The notes: generated from the sequence alone by a model not told the origin. 64,000 bases of DNA from Cellulomonas sp. Root485 (GCF_001426705.1 NZ_LMFC01000006.1:56108-120107); one strand, 5' to 3'; counted from the stretch's first letter, positions 43,911 through 53,375 are shown. Program-made: numbers and translations.

Positions 43911-45004
43911 AGCAGGCCCAGATCCGCGCGTCCGCCGAGCAGCGGTACGCCCACGAGCTCGTCGCGCTCGCCGAACGGGACCGGGAGCAGGGCGCCGAGC
44001 TCCCGCCGGGCTGGCGGCTGTCCGCGCGCGCGGTGCGCGACTTCGTCGTCGGCGACCCCGCCGTGGGGGTGACCCGCAAGTTCTACGGCGACGACCCGCT
44101 GGTGGACCGGGCCGTCGTCACGCTGCTCGGCCGGCAGGGGCTCATGCTCGTCGGCGAGCCCGGCACCGCGAAGTCGATGCTCTCCGAGCTGTTCGCCGCC
44201 GCGATCTCGGGCACGTCGAACCTCACGGTGCAGGGCACCGCGGGCACCACCGAGGACCACATCCGCTACTCGTGGAACTACGCGCTGCTGCTGGCGGAGG
44301 GGCCGACGCCCCGCGCGCTCGTGCCGTCGCCGGTGTACCAGGGCATGGTCGGCGGGCAGGTGGTGCGGTTCGAGGAGATCACGCGCTGCGCGCCGGAGGT
44401 CCAGGACACGCTCGTCTCGATCCTGTCGGAGAAGCAGCTCATGGTGCCCGAGCAGGGCGCCGAGTCCCGCGTCTCGGCGCGGCCGGGCTTCAACCTCATC
44501 GGCACCGCGAACCTCCGCGACCGCGGCGTCAACGAGATGTCCGCGGCCCTGAAGCGCCGGTTCAACTTCGAGACCGTCCGGCCGCTCACGGACCGCGCGT
44601 TCGAGGTCGAGCTCATCTCCCACCAGCTGGCGGCGGCACTCGGCGACCAGGCGGAGCGCGTCCGGGTCGACCGTGACGTGCTCGACCTGCTGGTCACCGC
44701 GTTCCAGGACCTGCGCGGCGGACGGACGTCGGACGGTGTGCCGGTGAAGACCCCCGAGACGGTCATGTCGACGGCCGAGGCGGTGAACGTGGCGCACGCG
44801 GCCGCTCTGGAGGCCCGCTACCTCGGCTCGGGGACGGTCACGGGCGCCGGGATCGCCCGCCAGCTCGCCGGGGTGGCGCTCAAGGACTCCGCGGAGGACG
44901 CCACCCGCCTGCGCTACTACGTCGACACGGTCGTCCGCGAGCGCGCCCGGACGGACGCGCGGTGGCGCGAGTTCCTCGGCGCCGCGACCGACCTGTGGGG
45001 CTGA
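43898..45004 (+). CDS. MoxR-type AAA+ ATPase, YehL subfamily
   Basis: This 368-residue AAA+ protein has a helical N-terminus (AEQRYAHELVALAERDRE), Walker A GEPGTAKSM (about residues 86-94), and Walker B VVRFEEITRCAPEVQ. Sensor 1 and the arginine finger lie in GFNLIGTANLRDRGVNEMSAALKRRFNF. MoxR ATPases act as chaperones that load or remodel metal-dependent enzymes and work with VWA-domain partners; YehL is one recognised subfamily. GTG 43898 is five bases after GGGAG inside the upstream gene; GTG 43904 is the alternative. It should form a hexamer in the cytoplasm and act together with the VWA protein encoded at 47439-48569. Confidence 0.93.
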   Translation: MPVVEQAQIRASAEQRYAHELVALAERDREQGAELPPGWRLSARAVRDFVVGDPAVGVTRKFYGDDPLVDRAVVTLLGRQGLMLVGEPGTAKSMLSELFAAAISGTSNLTVQGTAGTTEDHIRYSWNYALLLAEGPTPRALVPSPVYQGMVGGQVVRFEEITRCAPEVQDTLVSILSEKQLMVPEQGAESRVSARPGFNLIGTANLRDRGVNEMSAALKRRFNFETVRPLTDRAFEVELISHQLAAALGDQAERVRVDRDVLDLLVTAFQDLRGGRTSDGVPVKTPETVMSTAEAVNVAHAAALEARYLGSGTVTGAGIARQLAGVALKDSAEDATRLRYYVDTVVRERARTDARWREFLGAATDLWG

Positions 45005-45018
45005 CCGCCCCCGGTGCC

Positions 45019-47442
45019 GTGGTGCCGCCGCGGCTGCAGCGAGCGCTCGACGCGTTCGCGGGCCTCCAGGACGACGGGCTGTACCTCGTCCCGGTCCGGC
45101 ACCACAGCCCCGCGTGCGCGCTGGCGGTGGCGGCGCTCGTCCGCGAGGTCCGGCCCGCGGCCGTCCTCATCGAGGGCCCGGAGGAGTACACCCCGCTGGT
45201 CGCCGCCCTGCAGGACCCGGCGACGGTCCCCCCGGTCGCGGTGCTCAGCATCGCGCGGACCGGGGAGAGCACCTCGAGTGCGTTCTACCCGCTGGCGGAG
45301 TTCTCGCCCGAGTGGGTCGCACTGCGCGCGGCCGGCGAGGCGGGTGTCCCCGTGGCGTTCATCGACCGTCCATGGGCCGCCGCGGAGCACCCCGACGAGG
45401 AGCACCTGACGAGGACGTTGCAGGCGGAGCGCTACCTCGCGGACTCGCGCACGCTCGCGGAGATCGCCCGTCGGGAGCACTGCCGCGACCACGACGAGCT
45501 CTGGGACCAGCTCGTCGAGCTGCGGCCGCGTGAGGACCTGGCCGACTGGCGGCGGACGTGCCGCGACGTCCTGGTGTGGAGCGCGCTGGCCCGGCTGGAC
45601 TACGAGCCGGAGGTGCTGGCCGCGGAGGGCTCGCTGGACCGGGAGGCGCGGATGGCGGCACGCGTCCGCGAGTGGCGGGCGCGGGTGGACGGGCCGGTCG
45701 TCGTCGTCACGGGCGGCTTCCACACGCTCGCGCTGGTCGAGGCGCTGACCGGAGCCCCCGAGGGCGACCCCGTCCGGGCGCTCGAACCGGCCGGTGGGTA
45801 CGGCCCACCCGCCACCCAGAACACCGCGGCATGGCTCATCCGGTACGACTTCGCACGGTTGGACGCGCTCCGTGGGTACGGCGCCGGGATGCCCTCGCCC
45901 GGGTTCCACCAGCGGACGTGGCAGTGGCTGACCGCGGCGGAGGGGCCCGAGCAGGTCACGGCGGAGATCCTCGTCGACGTGGCGCGGCGGGTGCACGCCG
46001 CGGGGGCGTACGACCGCACGGGCACGGCAGCGACAGGGGCGGCACTCGAGCAGGCGACCCGGCTCGCGCACCTGCGGGGGCACCCGTGGCCGGGCCGCAC
46101 CGACGTCCTCGACGCGATCACCTCGTGCTTCGTCGACGACTCCGGCCCGGACGCGGCGCTGCGCGAGGCCGTCGACCGCGCGTTCTGCGGGCATGCGCTG
46201 GGCGAGGTCCCGCCGGGCACGGCCGCGCCGCCGATCGTCGCCGAGGCACGTCGCACCGCGGAACGTCTCCGGCTCGTCGTGACGGACTCCCTGCCCCGCA
46301 CGACGACCACTGACCCGGTCCGCAGCCCCGGGCAGCGCGAGCGCAGCAGGTTCCTGGCGCTCATGGAGTTCCTCGGCACCGGGTTCTCGCGCCGCGTCGG
46401 CGGACCCGACCTGGTCCGCGGCCAGGGTCTGGGTCTGCTCCAGGAGCAGTGGCAGTACGCGTGGACCCCGATGGTCGAGGCCGCCCTGATCGACCTCGCG
46501 CAGCACGGCGGCACGCTCCTGGATGTCGCCGAGGCCAGGATCGTGGCCGCCGAGCACGCGCTGGACGCCTCGCCCGAGCGCCGCAGCGCCGCGGGCGCGG
46601 TCCAGGTCCTCGCCCAGGCCGCGGTCGTCGGCCTCGGCTCGCGCCTGCGACCGCTCGTCGACCTCGTGGGGTCGCACCTCGACGTGGATCCTTCGCTCGG
46701 CTCGGTCGTCGGCGCCGCGCACCGCACGCTCGCGCTGTGGCGGGCGCGTGCGTCCCTCGACGTCGACGACGCGATCGGGTACTCCCTCCTCCAGCTCCTG
46801 CACCAGGCCGTGCCGGCCGCGGCGTACCTGGTGCTCGGCGGCGCGCGTCCGGGCCCCGACGACGAGGAGCGCGCGGTCGCCACGCTCGTCGCGGTGCACG
46901 ACCTGCTGCGCGACCTGCAGCACCAGCTCGACGTGACGGCTCTGGAACGTGCTCTGGACCGTGCCCGCCTCGACCCGGACACGTCGCCGGGCGTCCGCGG
47001 CGCGCTGGTCGCGCTCGGGGTGGTCGACGGCGCCGTCGGGGACGACGAGCTCTCCGCGCAGCTCGTGGCGCACCTCGGGACGGGCGCGGACGTCGAGGTG
47101 TCGGTGCGCTTCCTGGCGGGGGTGATGGCGGCCGCCCCGGACCTGCTGCTGCACACGCCCGCCCTGGTCGACGCGGTCGGCGCGGCGCTGACCCGGATGT
47201 CGGACGAGGCGTTCCTCGCCGCCCTGCCCGAGCTGCGCCGCAGCTTCGCGCGCCTGCGCCCGACGGAGACGGCGCAGCTCGCCGAGCACGTCGCGGGGCC
47301 CGCCGGCGGGCTCGTCGACGTCCGGCACACCGACCTCACCCAGGCGGACCTGGCCGAGGGCGTCGCCCTGGAGCGGCAGCTGAGCCGGTCGCTGGCCGAC
47401 GAGTCGCTGCTGGCCTGGGTGCTCGACCGGGAGCCCTCGTGA
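45019..47442 (+). CDS. DUF5682 protein, YehM-like
   Basis: This 807-residue protein shows the DUF5682 hallmark near its start (LYLVPVRHHSPACALAVAAL, with RHHS at about residues 27-30). AAVLIEGPEEYTPLVAAL and AFIDRPWA follow, then VVVVTGGFHTLALVEAL around residue 230. The remaining 500 residues are helical and Ala/Leu-rich. The His, Glu and Asp residues clustered in these N-terminal motifs could form a metal or active site (inference). The start is uncertain: GTG 45019 or 45022 lack a good ribosome-binding site, GTG 44995 would overlap the upstream gene, and a CTG at 45001 would give the 4-bp overlap seen elsewhere in the operon. It matches the size and position of E. coli YehM. Confidence 0.82.
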   Translation: MVPPRLQRALDAFAGLQDDGLYLVPVRHHSPACALAVAALVREVRPAAVLIEGPEEYTPLVAALQDPATVPPVAVLSIARTGESTSSAFYPLAEFSPEWVALRAAGEAGVPVAFIDRPWAAAEHPDEEHLTRTLQAERYLADSRTLAEIARREHCRDHDELWDQLVELRPREDLADWRRTCRDVLVWSALARLDYEPEVLAAEGSLDREARMAARVREWRARVDGPVVVVTGGFHTLALVEALTGAPEGDPVRALEPAGGYGPPATQNTAAWLIRYDFARLDALRGYGAGMPSPGFHQRTWQWLTAAEGPEQVTAEILVDVARRVHAAGAYDRTGTAATGAALEQATRLAHLRGHPWPGRTDVLDAITSCFVDDSGPDAALREAVDRAFCGHALGEVPPGTAAPPIVAEARRTAERLRLVVTDSLPRTTTTDPVRSPGQRERSRFLALMEFLGTGFSRRVGGPDLVRGQGLGLLQEQWQYAWTPMVEAALIDLAQHGGTLLDVAEARIVAAEHALDASPERRSAAGAVQVLAQAAVVGLGSRLRPLVDLVGSHLDVDPSLGSVVGAAHRTLALWRARASLDVDDAIGYSLLQLLHQAVPAAAYLVLGGARPGPDDEERAVATLVAVHDLLRDLQHQLDVTALERALDRARLDPDTSPGVRGALVALGVVDGAVGDDELSAQLVAHLGTGADVEVSVRFLAGVMAAAPDLLLHTPALVDAVGAALTRMSDEAFLAALPELRRSFARLRPTETAQLAEHVAGPAGGLVDVRHTDLTQADLAEGVALERQLSRSLADESLLAWVLDREPS

Positions 47443-48569
47443 GCGACGAGACCGCCCGGCGCTGGCGGCTCGTGCTCGGCCGGTACGCCGACGGCCGGCT
47501 GCCCGCCGACCAGGTGCTCGGCGGTCAGGACAGCCTGCTCGAGGAGACGCTCGGGTACCTGTTCGACCGCGAGTACACGCAGCGCGGCGACCGCCTCGCC
47601 GGTCGTGGCTCGGGCGGCACGCTCGACCCGACGGCGCTCACGGCGATCACCTGGCTCGCCCGCGCGCGGGAGCTGTTCCCCGCGTCGACGGTGGAGCGGC
47701 TGCAGGCGCAGGCGATCGAGCGCTACGGGCTGACGGACCTGCTCGCCGACGAGGACACCGCCCGCACCCTCGACCCGAGCCCGCAGCTCGCCACGGCGCT
47801 CCTGTCGGTCCGGGGCACCCTCGACGCCCAGCTCGAGGCGGGGATGCGCACGGTGATCGCCCGGGTGGTCGACGAGATCGTGCAGCAGCTCCGCCCACGG
47901 TTCACGGCGGCCCGGTCCGGTCGGCGCAACCGGTTCCGCCGGTCCCCGCACGCGGTCGCGCAGAACCTCGACTGGCGACGCACCATCGGAGCGAACCTGC
48001 GCCACTACGACACCTCGTCGGGGACGCTCGTCATCGACCGGCCCTGGTTCGTGTCCCGCACCCGCCGGCACGTGCCCTGGGACGTGGTGCTGTGCGTGGA
48101 CCAGTCGGGCTCGATGGCGGCGTCGGTCCTCTACAGCGCGGTGTGCGCCAGCATCCTCGCGGGCCTGCCCGGCGTGACCGTGCGGCTGGTCCTGTTCGAC
48201 ACGTCGGTCGTGGACATGTCGCACCTGGCCGCCGACCCCGTCACGCTCCTGATGCGCGCCCAGCTGGGCGGCGGCACCGACATCGCCGGTGCGATGCGGT
48301 ACTGCGAGACGCTCGTCACGGCCCCGGCCCGGACCGTCGTCGTGCTGGTCAGCGACTTCGAGGAGGGCGGCTCGGTGAGCAGCCTGCTGCGCACCGTCAC
48401 CCGGCTGCGGACCGCCGGCGTGCGCCTGCTGGGCCTCGCGGCGCTCGACGAGGACGCGCGCCCGGTCTACGACGCACGCGTCGCCGGCCTGCTGGCGGAC
48501 CGCGGGATGGAGATCGCTGCCCTGACGCCCGACCGTTTCGCCGAGTGGCTGTCGGACGTGATGCCATGA
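47439..48569 (+). CDS. VWA-domain protein, YehP-like
   Basis: This 376-residue protein has a helical N-terminal half (LGGQDSLLEETLGYLFDREY is YehP-like), an arginine-rich bridge (RSGRRNRFRRSP), then a von Willebrand A domain. The MIDAS metal site is complete: Asp221-x-Ser223-x-Ser225 in CVDQSGSM, Thr280 in GGGTDIAGAM, and Asp306 in VLVSDFEEGG. VWA proteins partnered with MoxR ATPases recognise or hold substrates through that metal site. GTG 47439 overlaps the DUF5682 stop in a GTGA; its stop overlaps the SWIM gene start in an ATGA, so stoichiometric production with both neighbours is expected. Cytoplasmic. Confidence 0.93.
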   Translation: MSDETARRWRLVLGRYADGRLPADQVLGGQDSLLEETLGYLFDREYTQRGDRLAGRGSGGTLDPTALTAITWLARARELFPASTVERLQAQAIERYGLTDLLADEDTARTLDPSPQLATALLSVRGTLDAQLEAGMRTVIARVVDEIVQQLRPRFTAARSGRRNRFRRSPHAVAQNLDWRRTIGANLRHYDTSSGTLVIDRPWFVSRTRRHVPWDVVLCVDQSGSMAASVLYSAVCASILAGLPGVTVRLVLFDTSVVDMSHLAADPVTLLMRAQLGGGTDIAGAMRYCETLVTAPARTVVVLVSDFEEGGSVSSLLRTVTRLRTAGVRLLGLAALDEDARPVYDARVAGLLADRGMEIAALTPDRFAEWLSDVMP

Positions 48570-50590
48570 CGGGCGTCGACGACTGGGTCGCCGTGTACGC
48601 CGGGTACGACGACGACGCCCTCGCGATCGCCGCGGGCGCCGGTACGGTCCGGCGGGCGGTGAAGCTGCAGGCGTCGACGCCGGTCGACTGGCAGTCGCGG
48701 GGCGCCACCGCGGGCGAGGTCCGCGTCGGCGAGCTCGTCGTCCGGCTCGACGGCGGGGGCCCCCGCACGGCCCGCTGCCCGTGCCCCGCCACCGGCACGT
48801 GCGTGCACGTGCTGCTGGCGTCGCGATGGGTTCGCGACGGGCTGGCCGTGCAGACGACCGACCCCCTCGCCGAGCTGCTGGGCCTCGACCCCCTCACGCT
48901 CTGCCGGTCGGCGGGGATCGCCGCGACCCGGGTCGCGGCGGGCCGTGCCGAGGCGACGGGCACGCAGGTCACGGCGGCGGGCCGGCAGGTCGAGATCAGC
49001 TGGCCCGGCGCCGCGCACCCCGTGGTCTACGTCGCGGGCGGCGGCCTCGCCGGCATGCTCAGTGCGAGCCCGCCGGCGGAGCGGTCCGCGGTCCACCTCG
49101 AGGCGGTGTGCCGCGTGTTCCTCGACGCCGGCCGCGCGTGGTCCTGGCCACCGGGTGTCGCCGAGCACGTCGAGTCGCTGCACCGGCCACGCACGCTCAG
49201 CGCTGCACAGTCCGACGCCGTCGACTCCGTCGCCGCGACGGTCGAGGCCGTCGCCGGCGCGGGGGTCGCCCACGCGAGCGCCGACGCAGCCGACCGCCTG
49301 ACCGCGACCGCGCACGCCGCGCGGGCGGCAGGTCTCGCCCTGCTGGCGCGCAGGACCCACGACGCCGCCGGCCTCGTCGGCGGCTACGCGCGGCACCAGA
49401 CGGACGTCACCGAGCGGTCGGTCGGCGCCGCGCTCGCCGCGTGCCTGGCGCTGTGCGAGGCGCTGCGCCGGTCGACGGGCGGCGCCCTGGAGTCGCTGCT
49501 GGGCCGGACCCGGCGCGAGTTCACGGCGACGGACACGCTGCGGCTCGTCCCGCTCGGCGCGCGCACGTGGCGGTCCACGTCGGGCGCACGAGGCACGACG
49601 CTGACCGTCTGGGACGTCGACGGCGCGGAGTCGAGGTCGGTGACCTCGGCCCGGGCGTCGGGTGCGGACCGGGGGTTCACGGTCGGCTGGGACGTCCCGA
49701 CGTTCTGGGGGCGCACGGTCGAGTCCGTGTGCGCGGGGCCCTTCCGGCTGCACGCTCCCCGCCTCGCCGCGGACGGCAGCCTCGCCGCCACCGGCGGGTC
49801 CGTCCTGTCTCGCGAGGCGTCCGACGTCGTCGACCTCGGCGCCCTGTCCGCGATCGCGGTGGACCGGTGGGCCGACCTGCACCACCGGGGCCTCGGGTCT
49901 GCGCGTCTCGACGACACGGCGGCCCGCTCCGTCCTCCTGCGCCCGCAGGAGGTCCGGCCGGTACGGATCGACGAGGTCCGTCAGCACCTCGTGTGGGACG
50001 TCGTGGACACGGACGGGTCGTCGCTCGAGCTGCGTCAGCGGGCCACGCCCGAACGTCGCCGACGTGTCGACGCCCTGCTGGAGCTCCCGGTGCACGAGGT
50101 GGTGCTGGTGCTCGTGGACGCGGTCGTCGACGAGCGCGAGCTCCTGCTCGAACCGGTGAGCGTGGTCGTCCGGGTCGCGGGCGTGCCGCGCCTGCTCGCG
50201 CTCGACCTCGCTCCGCACGACGCGTACCGGCCCGCGGCTCACTCGTGGAAGGAACGCCAGGCCCTGCTCGACGCCGCGCACGCCGCGCTCGAACGGCACC
50301 GCCCCGAGCACCGGACTGCGGGGTCGGCGGTGCACCGGGTGTGCGCGTCCGTGTCGGACGTCGTCGACCAGGTGCTCGCGACCGGCCGTCGCCGGCTCAG
50401 CGCCGACCAGCGTGCGACGCTGACGTCGCAGGCGGCGGTGGCGCGGGACTGTGCGCTGGCCACGCTCGCGTCGTCGGTCGACGCGATGCTGGCCGACGGC
50501 GACGTCCCTGTGGCGGCGGTCCTGCGCACCCGGTTCGTCCTGGACCGCGCGGCGGCGCTGCCGAGCGGGCCGGACACCGACCGCGACTGA
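48566..50590 (+). CDS. SWIM zinc-finger protein, YehQ-like
   Basis: This 674-residue protein has a SWIM motif of CxCxnCxH type (Cys71, Cys73, Cys79, His81 in CPCPATGTCVH). SWIM fingers bind zinc and usually mediate protein or nucleic-acid contacts. The remainder is an Ala/Val-rich helical region to about residue 300, then a beta-rich part with GRTVESVCAGPFRLHAPRL and a C-terminal helical domain. It has no membrane segment. ATG 48566 overlaps the VWA stop. It ends eight bases before the convergent ROK gene, closing the operon. It matches the place and approximate size of E. coli YehQ. The SWIM finger may recruit clients for the MoxR/VWA pair (inference). Confidence 0.87.
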   Translation: MTGVDDWVAVYAGYDDDALAIAAGAGTVRRAVKLQASTPVDWQSRGATAGEVRVGELVVRLDGGGPRTARCPCPATGTCVHVLLASRWVRDGLAVQTTDPLAELLGLDPLTLCRSAGIAATRVAAGRAEATGTQVTAAGRQVEISWPGAAHPVVYVAGGGLAGMLSASPPAERSAVHLEAVCRVFLDAGRAWSWPPGVAEHVESLHRPRTLSAAQSDAVDSVAATVEAVAGAGVAHASADAADRLTATAHAARAAGLALLARRTHDAAGLVGGYARHQTDVTERSVGAALAACLALCEALRRSTGGALESLLGRTRREFTATDTLRLVPLGARTWRSTSGARGTTLTVWDVDGAESRSVTSARASGADRGFTVGWDVPTFWGRTVESVCAGPFRLHAPRLAADGSLAATGGSVLSREASDVVDLGALSAIAVDRWADLHHRGLGSARLDDTAARSVLLRPQEVRPVRIDEVRQHLVWDVVDTDGSSLELRQRATPERRRRVDALLELPVHEVVLVLVDAVVDERELLLEPVSVVVRVAGVPRLLALDLAPHDAYRPAAHSWKERQALLDAAHAALERHRPEHRTAGSAVHRVCASVSDVVDQVLATGRRRLSADQRATLTSQAAVARDCALATLASSVDAMLADGDVPVAAVLRTRFVLDRAAALPSGPDTDRD

Positions 50591-50597
50591 TGCCGGG

Positions 50598-51836
50598 TCA
50601 GCCGGCGGTGACCTCGAGCGGCAGCTCCAGGGGCATCCGGACGCCGGACTGGCGCGGGGCGAGCTCGCTCTGCAGCACGAGCGCGGCGGCGCCGACGGCC
50701 GCAGCCTCGGGCGCGTTCGAGGAGATCGTCACGCGCACGGGGTGGCTGCCGCGGGCGAAGAACGACTGCCCCAGCCGACGCTCGATCTCCGGCAGGTACA
50801 GCGAGCCCGCGAGCGCGAACGCCGGGCCGGTGAGGATGACGAGCTCGAGGTCCAGCACGTTGGCCAGGGTCTGCGCCGCGACGCCGAGGTACCGGGACGA
50901 CCGCTCGAGCAGCCGCAGCGGGACCTCCTCACCCCGGCTGGCGGCGCGGGCGAGCGCCCCGAAGTTCTCCGCGACGTTGCGGCCGGCCAGGTCGAGGCCG
51001 GCGTCGCGCGCGGCTGCGACGACCGCCGCGGGTCCGGCGAGCACCTCGACGCACCCGATGTTCCCGCACCAGCAGACGGGTCCGTCGAGGTCGACGCAGA
51101 TGTGCCCGACCTCGCCGGCGTTCGAGCTGGACCCGCGGTAGACGGTGCCGTCGACGATGATCCCGGCGCCGATCCCGGTGCCCATGTAGAGCGCGGCGAA
51201 CGCCGAGCCGGTGGCGATCCCGCCGGACCAGTACTCGCCGATGGCGGCGGCGGTCGCGTCGTTGTCGAGCAGGACGGACAGCCCGACGGCGTCCTCGAGG
51301 GCGGCGGCGAGCGGGAACTCGGCCCACCGCTGCATGACGGGCGGGGTGAGCGTCATCCCGGTCGACGACGAGATCGGTCCGGGCGAGACCACGCCGAGCC
51401 CGAGGATCCGCGCGGGGTCGACCCCGACGCGCGTGATGGTGGTCCGGATCTCCGCAGCGATGCGGGCGACGACGGTGGCGGGGTCGTCGGACCCGGCACC
51501 GGGCCGGCGCCAGCGCGCGACGATCGCGCCGCCGAGGTTGGCGATGACGTAGGTGATCCCGGCGTGGTCGAGGTGGACGCCGACGGCGTAGCGCGCGGAC
51601 GGGTCCAGCTGCAGGAGCATCCGGGGCTTGCCCCCCGTGGACTCGGCCCGGCCGACCTCGAGCACGAGGCCGTCGTCGATGAGCCGCCGCACCACCGTGG
51701 AGATGGTGGCCGCGGTGAGCCCTGTCGCGCGCGTCAGCTCGACCCGGCTGATCGTCCCGGCGGCCCGGATGAGATCCAGGATCGCCGATCGGCTGCTCGC
51801 GTGCGCGGCGCCGAGACCCGGCTGGGAGCCGCTCAC
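50598..51836 (-). CDS. ROK-family repressor of the galacto/manno-oligosaccharide locus
   Basis: This 412-residue protein has an N-terminal winged HTH (ISRVELTRATGLTAATISTVVRRLI, about residues 28-60) and a ROK domain. The latter has the ATP-fold YMGTGIGAGIIVDG, the zinc motif CWCGNIGCVE with the GEVGHI histidine, and GVHLDHAGITYVI in place of the usual kinase phosphate loop. GTG 51836 is preceded by a near-perfect GAAGGAGG site; a TATGGT box lies at 51873-51878 on the minus strand. It is divergent from the sugar-binding-protein gene and probably binds the duplicated elements at 51917-51949 and 57423-57455. The inducer is likely a galactoside or mannoside (context). Confidence 0.92.
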   Translation of the reverse strand: MSGSQPGLGAAHASSRSAILDLIRAAGTISRVELTRATGLTAATISTVVRRLIDDGLVLEVGRAESTGGKPRMLLQLDPSARYAVGVHLDHAGITYVIANLGGAIVARWRRPGAGSDDPATVVARIAAEIRTTITRVGVDPARILGLGVVSPGPISSSTGMTLTPPVMQRWAEFPLAAALEDAVGLSVLLDNDATAAAIGEYWSGGIATGSAFAALYMGTGIGAGIIVDGTVYRGSSSNAGEVGHICVDLDGPVCWCGNIGCVEVLAGPAAVVAAARDAGLDLAGRNVAENFGALARAASRGEEVPLRLLERSSRYLGVAAQTLANVLDLELVILTGPAFALAGSLYLPEIERRLGQSFFARGSHPVRVTISSNAPEAAAVGAAALVLQSELAPRQSGVRMPLELPLEVTAG

Positions 51837-51916
51837 CAGTCCTCCTTCGTGGGGTGTCCCCCTCGTCGCACACCATAACGATCTGGGCACGGCCTGAGTC
51901 TTCTAGGACACGCCCG

Positions 51917-51949
51917 TTGACTAACTTTGTTCACTTGCCTAAGAATGCC
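51917..51949 (+). promoter_or_regulatory. Promoter/operator element, copy 1 (binding-protein gene)
   Basis: TTGACT (51917-51922), 17 bases, then TAAGAA (51940-51945) make a well-spaced promoter. The whole 33-base block matches the element at 57423 in 28 positions. It contains the half-sites TTGACTAA and TTGCCTAA repeated directly 18 bases apart. The AT-rich block stands out in GC-rich DNA. Confidence 0.75.
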
Positions 51950-52042
51950 ACGCGGAGCACAGTGCACTCGACCCCCGAGCCGCTGTGCCTCATCAGACCC
52001 TGGTCGGCACGCGGAGGTGCCGGCCCGAAGAGAGGATCAACG

Positions 52043-53365
52043 ATGTTCCCTCAGAAGCGACGCACCCGCCTCATGGCGTTCGCGGCCGCCGGCTCGCTCC
52101 TCGCGCTCACCGCCTGCTCGTCCGGCGGCGGCAGCAGCGACGAGGCCAACGACGACGGCGCCCCCTCGGGTGAGATCACCGTCCTGACCTGGCGCACCGA
52201 CCTGGTCGAGGACGGGACGTTCGACGAGTACGTCGAGGAGTTCAAGGCCAAGTACCCCGACGTCACGGACGTCAAGGTCGAGGGCCTCACCGACTACGAG
52301 GGGGAGGTGAAGACGCGCATGAACACCGAGAACTACGGCGACGTGCTCGCCATCCCCGGTTCGGTGACCCCGGACCAGCTCGGCGACTTCTTCGAGCCGC
52401 TCGGCACGCAGGAGGAGATCGGCGCGGAGTACCAGTGGATCAACGACAAGTCCTTCAAGGGCCAGTCGTACGGCATCCCCGTCGTCGGCAACGTCCAGGG
52501 CTTCGTCTACAACAAGCGCGTCTGGGAGGAAGCCGGCATCACGGAGTTCCCCGACACCCCCCAGGCGTTCCTCGACGCGCTCCAGGCCATCAAGGACAAC
52601 GGCGTCGAGATCGCGCCGCTGTACACCAACTACAAGGACGGCTGGCCGCTCTCGCAGTGGGACGGCTGGCTGGGCGCCGTCTCGGCGGACCCGGACTGGA
52701 AGAACAAGATCGTCGAGTCCGACACCCCGTGGACCGACGACAGCGACTACGGCGTGGTCGACGGTCTGATCTACGACGCCGTCGCGCAGGGCCTGACGGA
52801 GGCCGACCCGACGACCACCAACTGGGAGGAGTCCAAGCGCCTCCTCGGCACCGGCGAGGTCGCGACGATGGTCCTGGGCTCGTGGGCGATCCCGCAGATG
52901 GCAGCGGCCGCCGAGGCCGCCGGCGCCAGCGGCGACGACATCGCCTACGCACCCACCCCGGTCCAGGTCGACGGCAAGTTCCACTCGGTCGCCGGCGGCG
53001 ACTACAACCTGGGCATCAACGTGAACTCGGAGAACAAGGCGACCGCGCGTGCGTGGATCGACTGGTTCAACCACGAGTCGGGCTTCTCGGAGTCGCAGGC
53101 GGGCCTGTCGCCGATCATCGACGGCCCCGTGCCCGCGGCCCTGGAGGGCTTCGTCGAGGAGGTCGAGCTCATCACGCTGAACCCGGCGCCCGAGGGCAAG
53201 GAGGCGCTGTTCGCGGACATCGACACCGCGTCCGGCATCGTCACGACGGACCCGAAGTTCCGCCAGAAGAACATCGACGACGCCCGCTCGGGTGCTCGGA
53301 CCAAGCAGCAGATCTTCGACGACCTCAACGCCCAGTGGGCCGAGGGTCGAGCCTCGGCCGGCTGA
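52043..53365 (+). CDS. Family 1 extracellular sugar-binding lipoprotein
   Basis: This 440-residue protein has a lipoprotein signal (MFPQKRRTRLMAFAAAGSLLALTACSS, Cys at about residue 25) and a Gly/Ser/Asp linker. The family 1 solute-binding fold shows GEITVLTWRTDL, DVLAIPGSVTPDQ, SYGIPVVGNVQGFVYNK, a MVLGSWAIPQ segment, and GGDYNLGINVNSENK. Such proteins capture oligosaccharides for CUT1-type importers. ATG 52043 follows AGAGGA after a 100-base leader downstream of the promoter element at 51917. It is the first gene of an operon with two permeases; no ATPase gene follows. Context suggests galactosylated manno-oligosaccharides as ligand. Confidence 0.92.
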   Translation: MFPQKRRTRLMAFAAAGSLLALTACSSGGGSSDEANDDGAPSGEITVLTWRTDLVEDGTFDEYVEEFKAKYPDVTDVKVEGLTDYEGEVKTRMNTENYGDVLAIPGSVTPDQLGDFFEPLGTQEEIGAEYQWINDKSFKGQSYGIPVVGNVQGFVYNKRVWEEAGITEFPDTPQAFLDALQAIKDNGVEIAPLYTNYKDGWPLSQWDGWLGAVSADPDWKNKIVESDTPWTDDSDYGVVDGLIYDAVAQGLTEADPTTTNWEESKRLLGTGEVATMVLGSWAIPQMAAAAEAAGASGDDIAYAPTPVQVDGKFHSVAGGDYNLGINVNSENKATARAWIDWFNHESGFSESQAGLSPIIDGPVPAALEGFVEEVELITLNPAPEGKEALFADIDTASGIVTTDPKFRQKNIDDARSGARTKQQIFDDLNAQWAEGRASAG

Positions 53366-53375
53366 GGTCCCTCCC

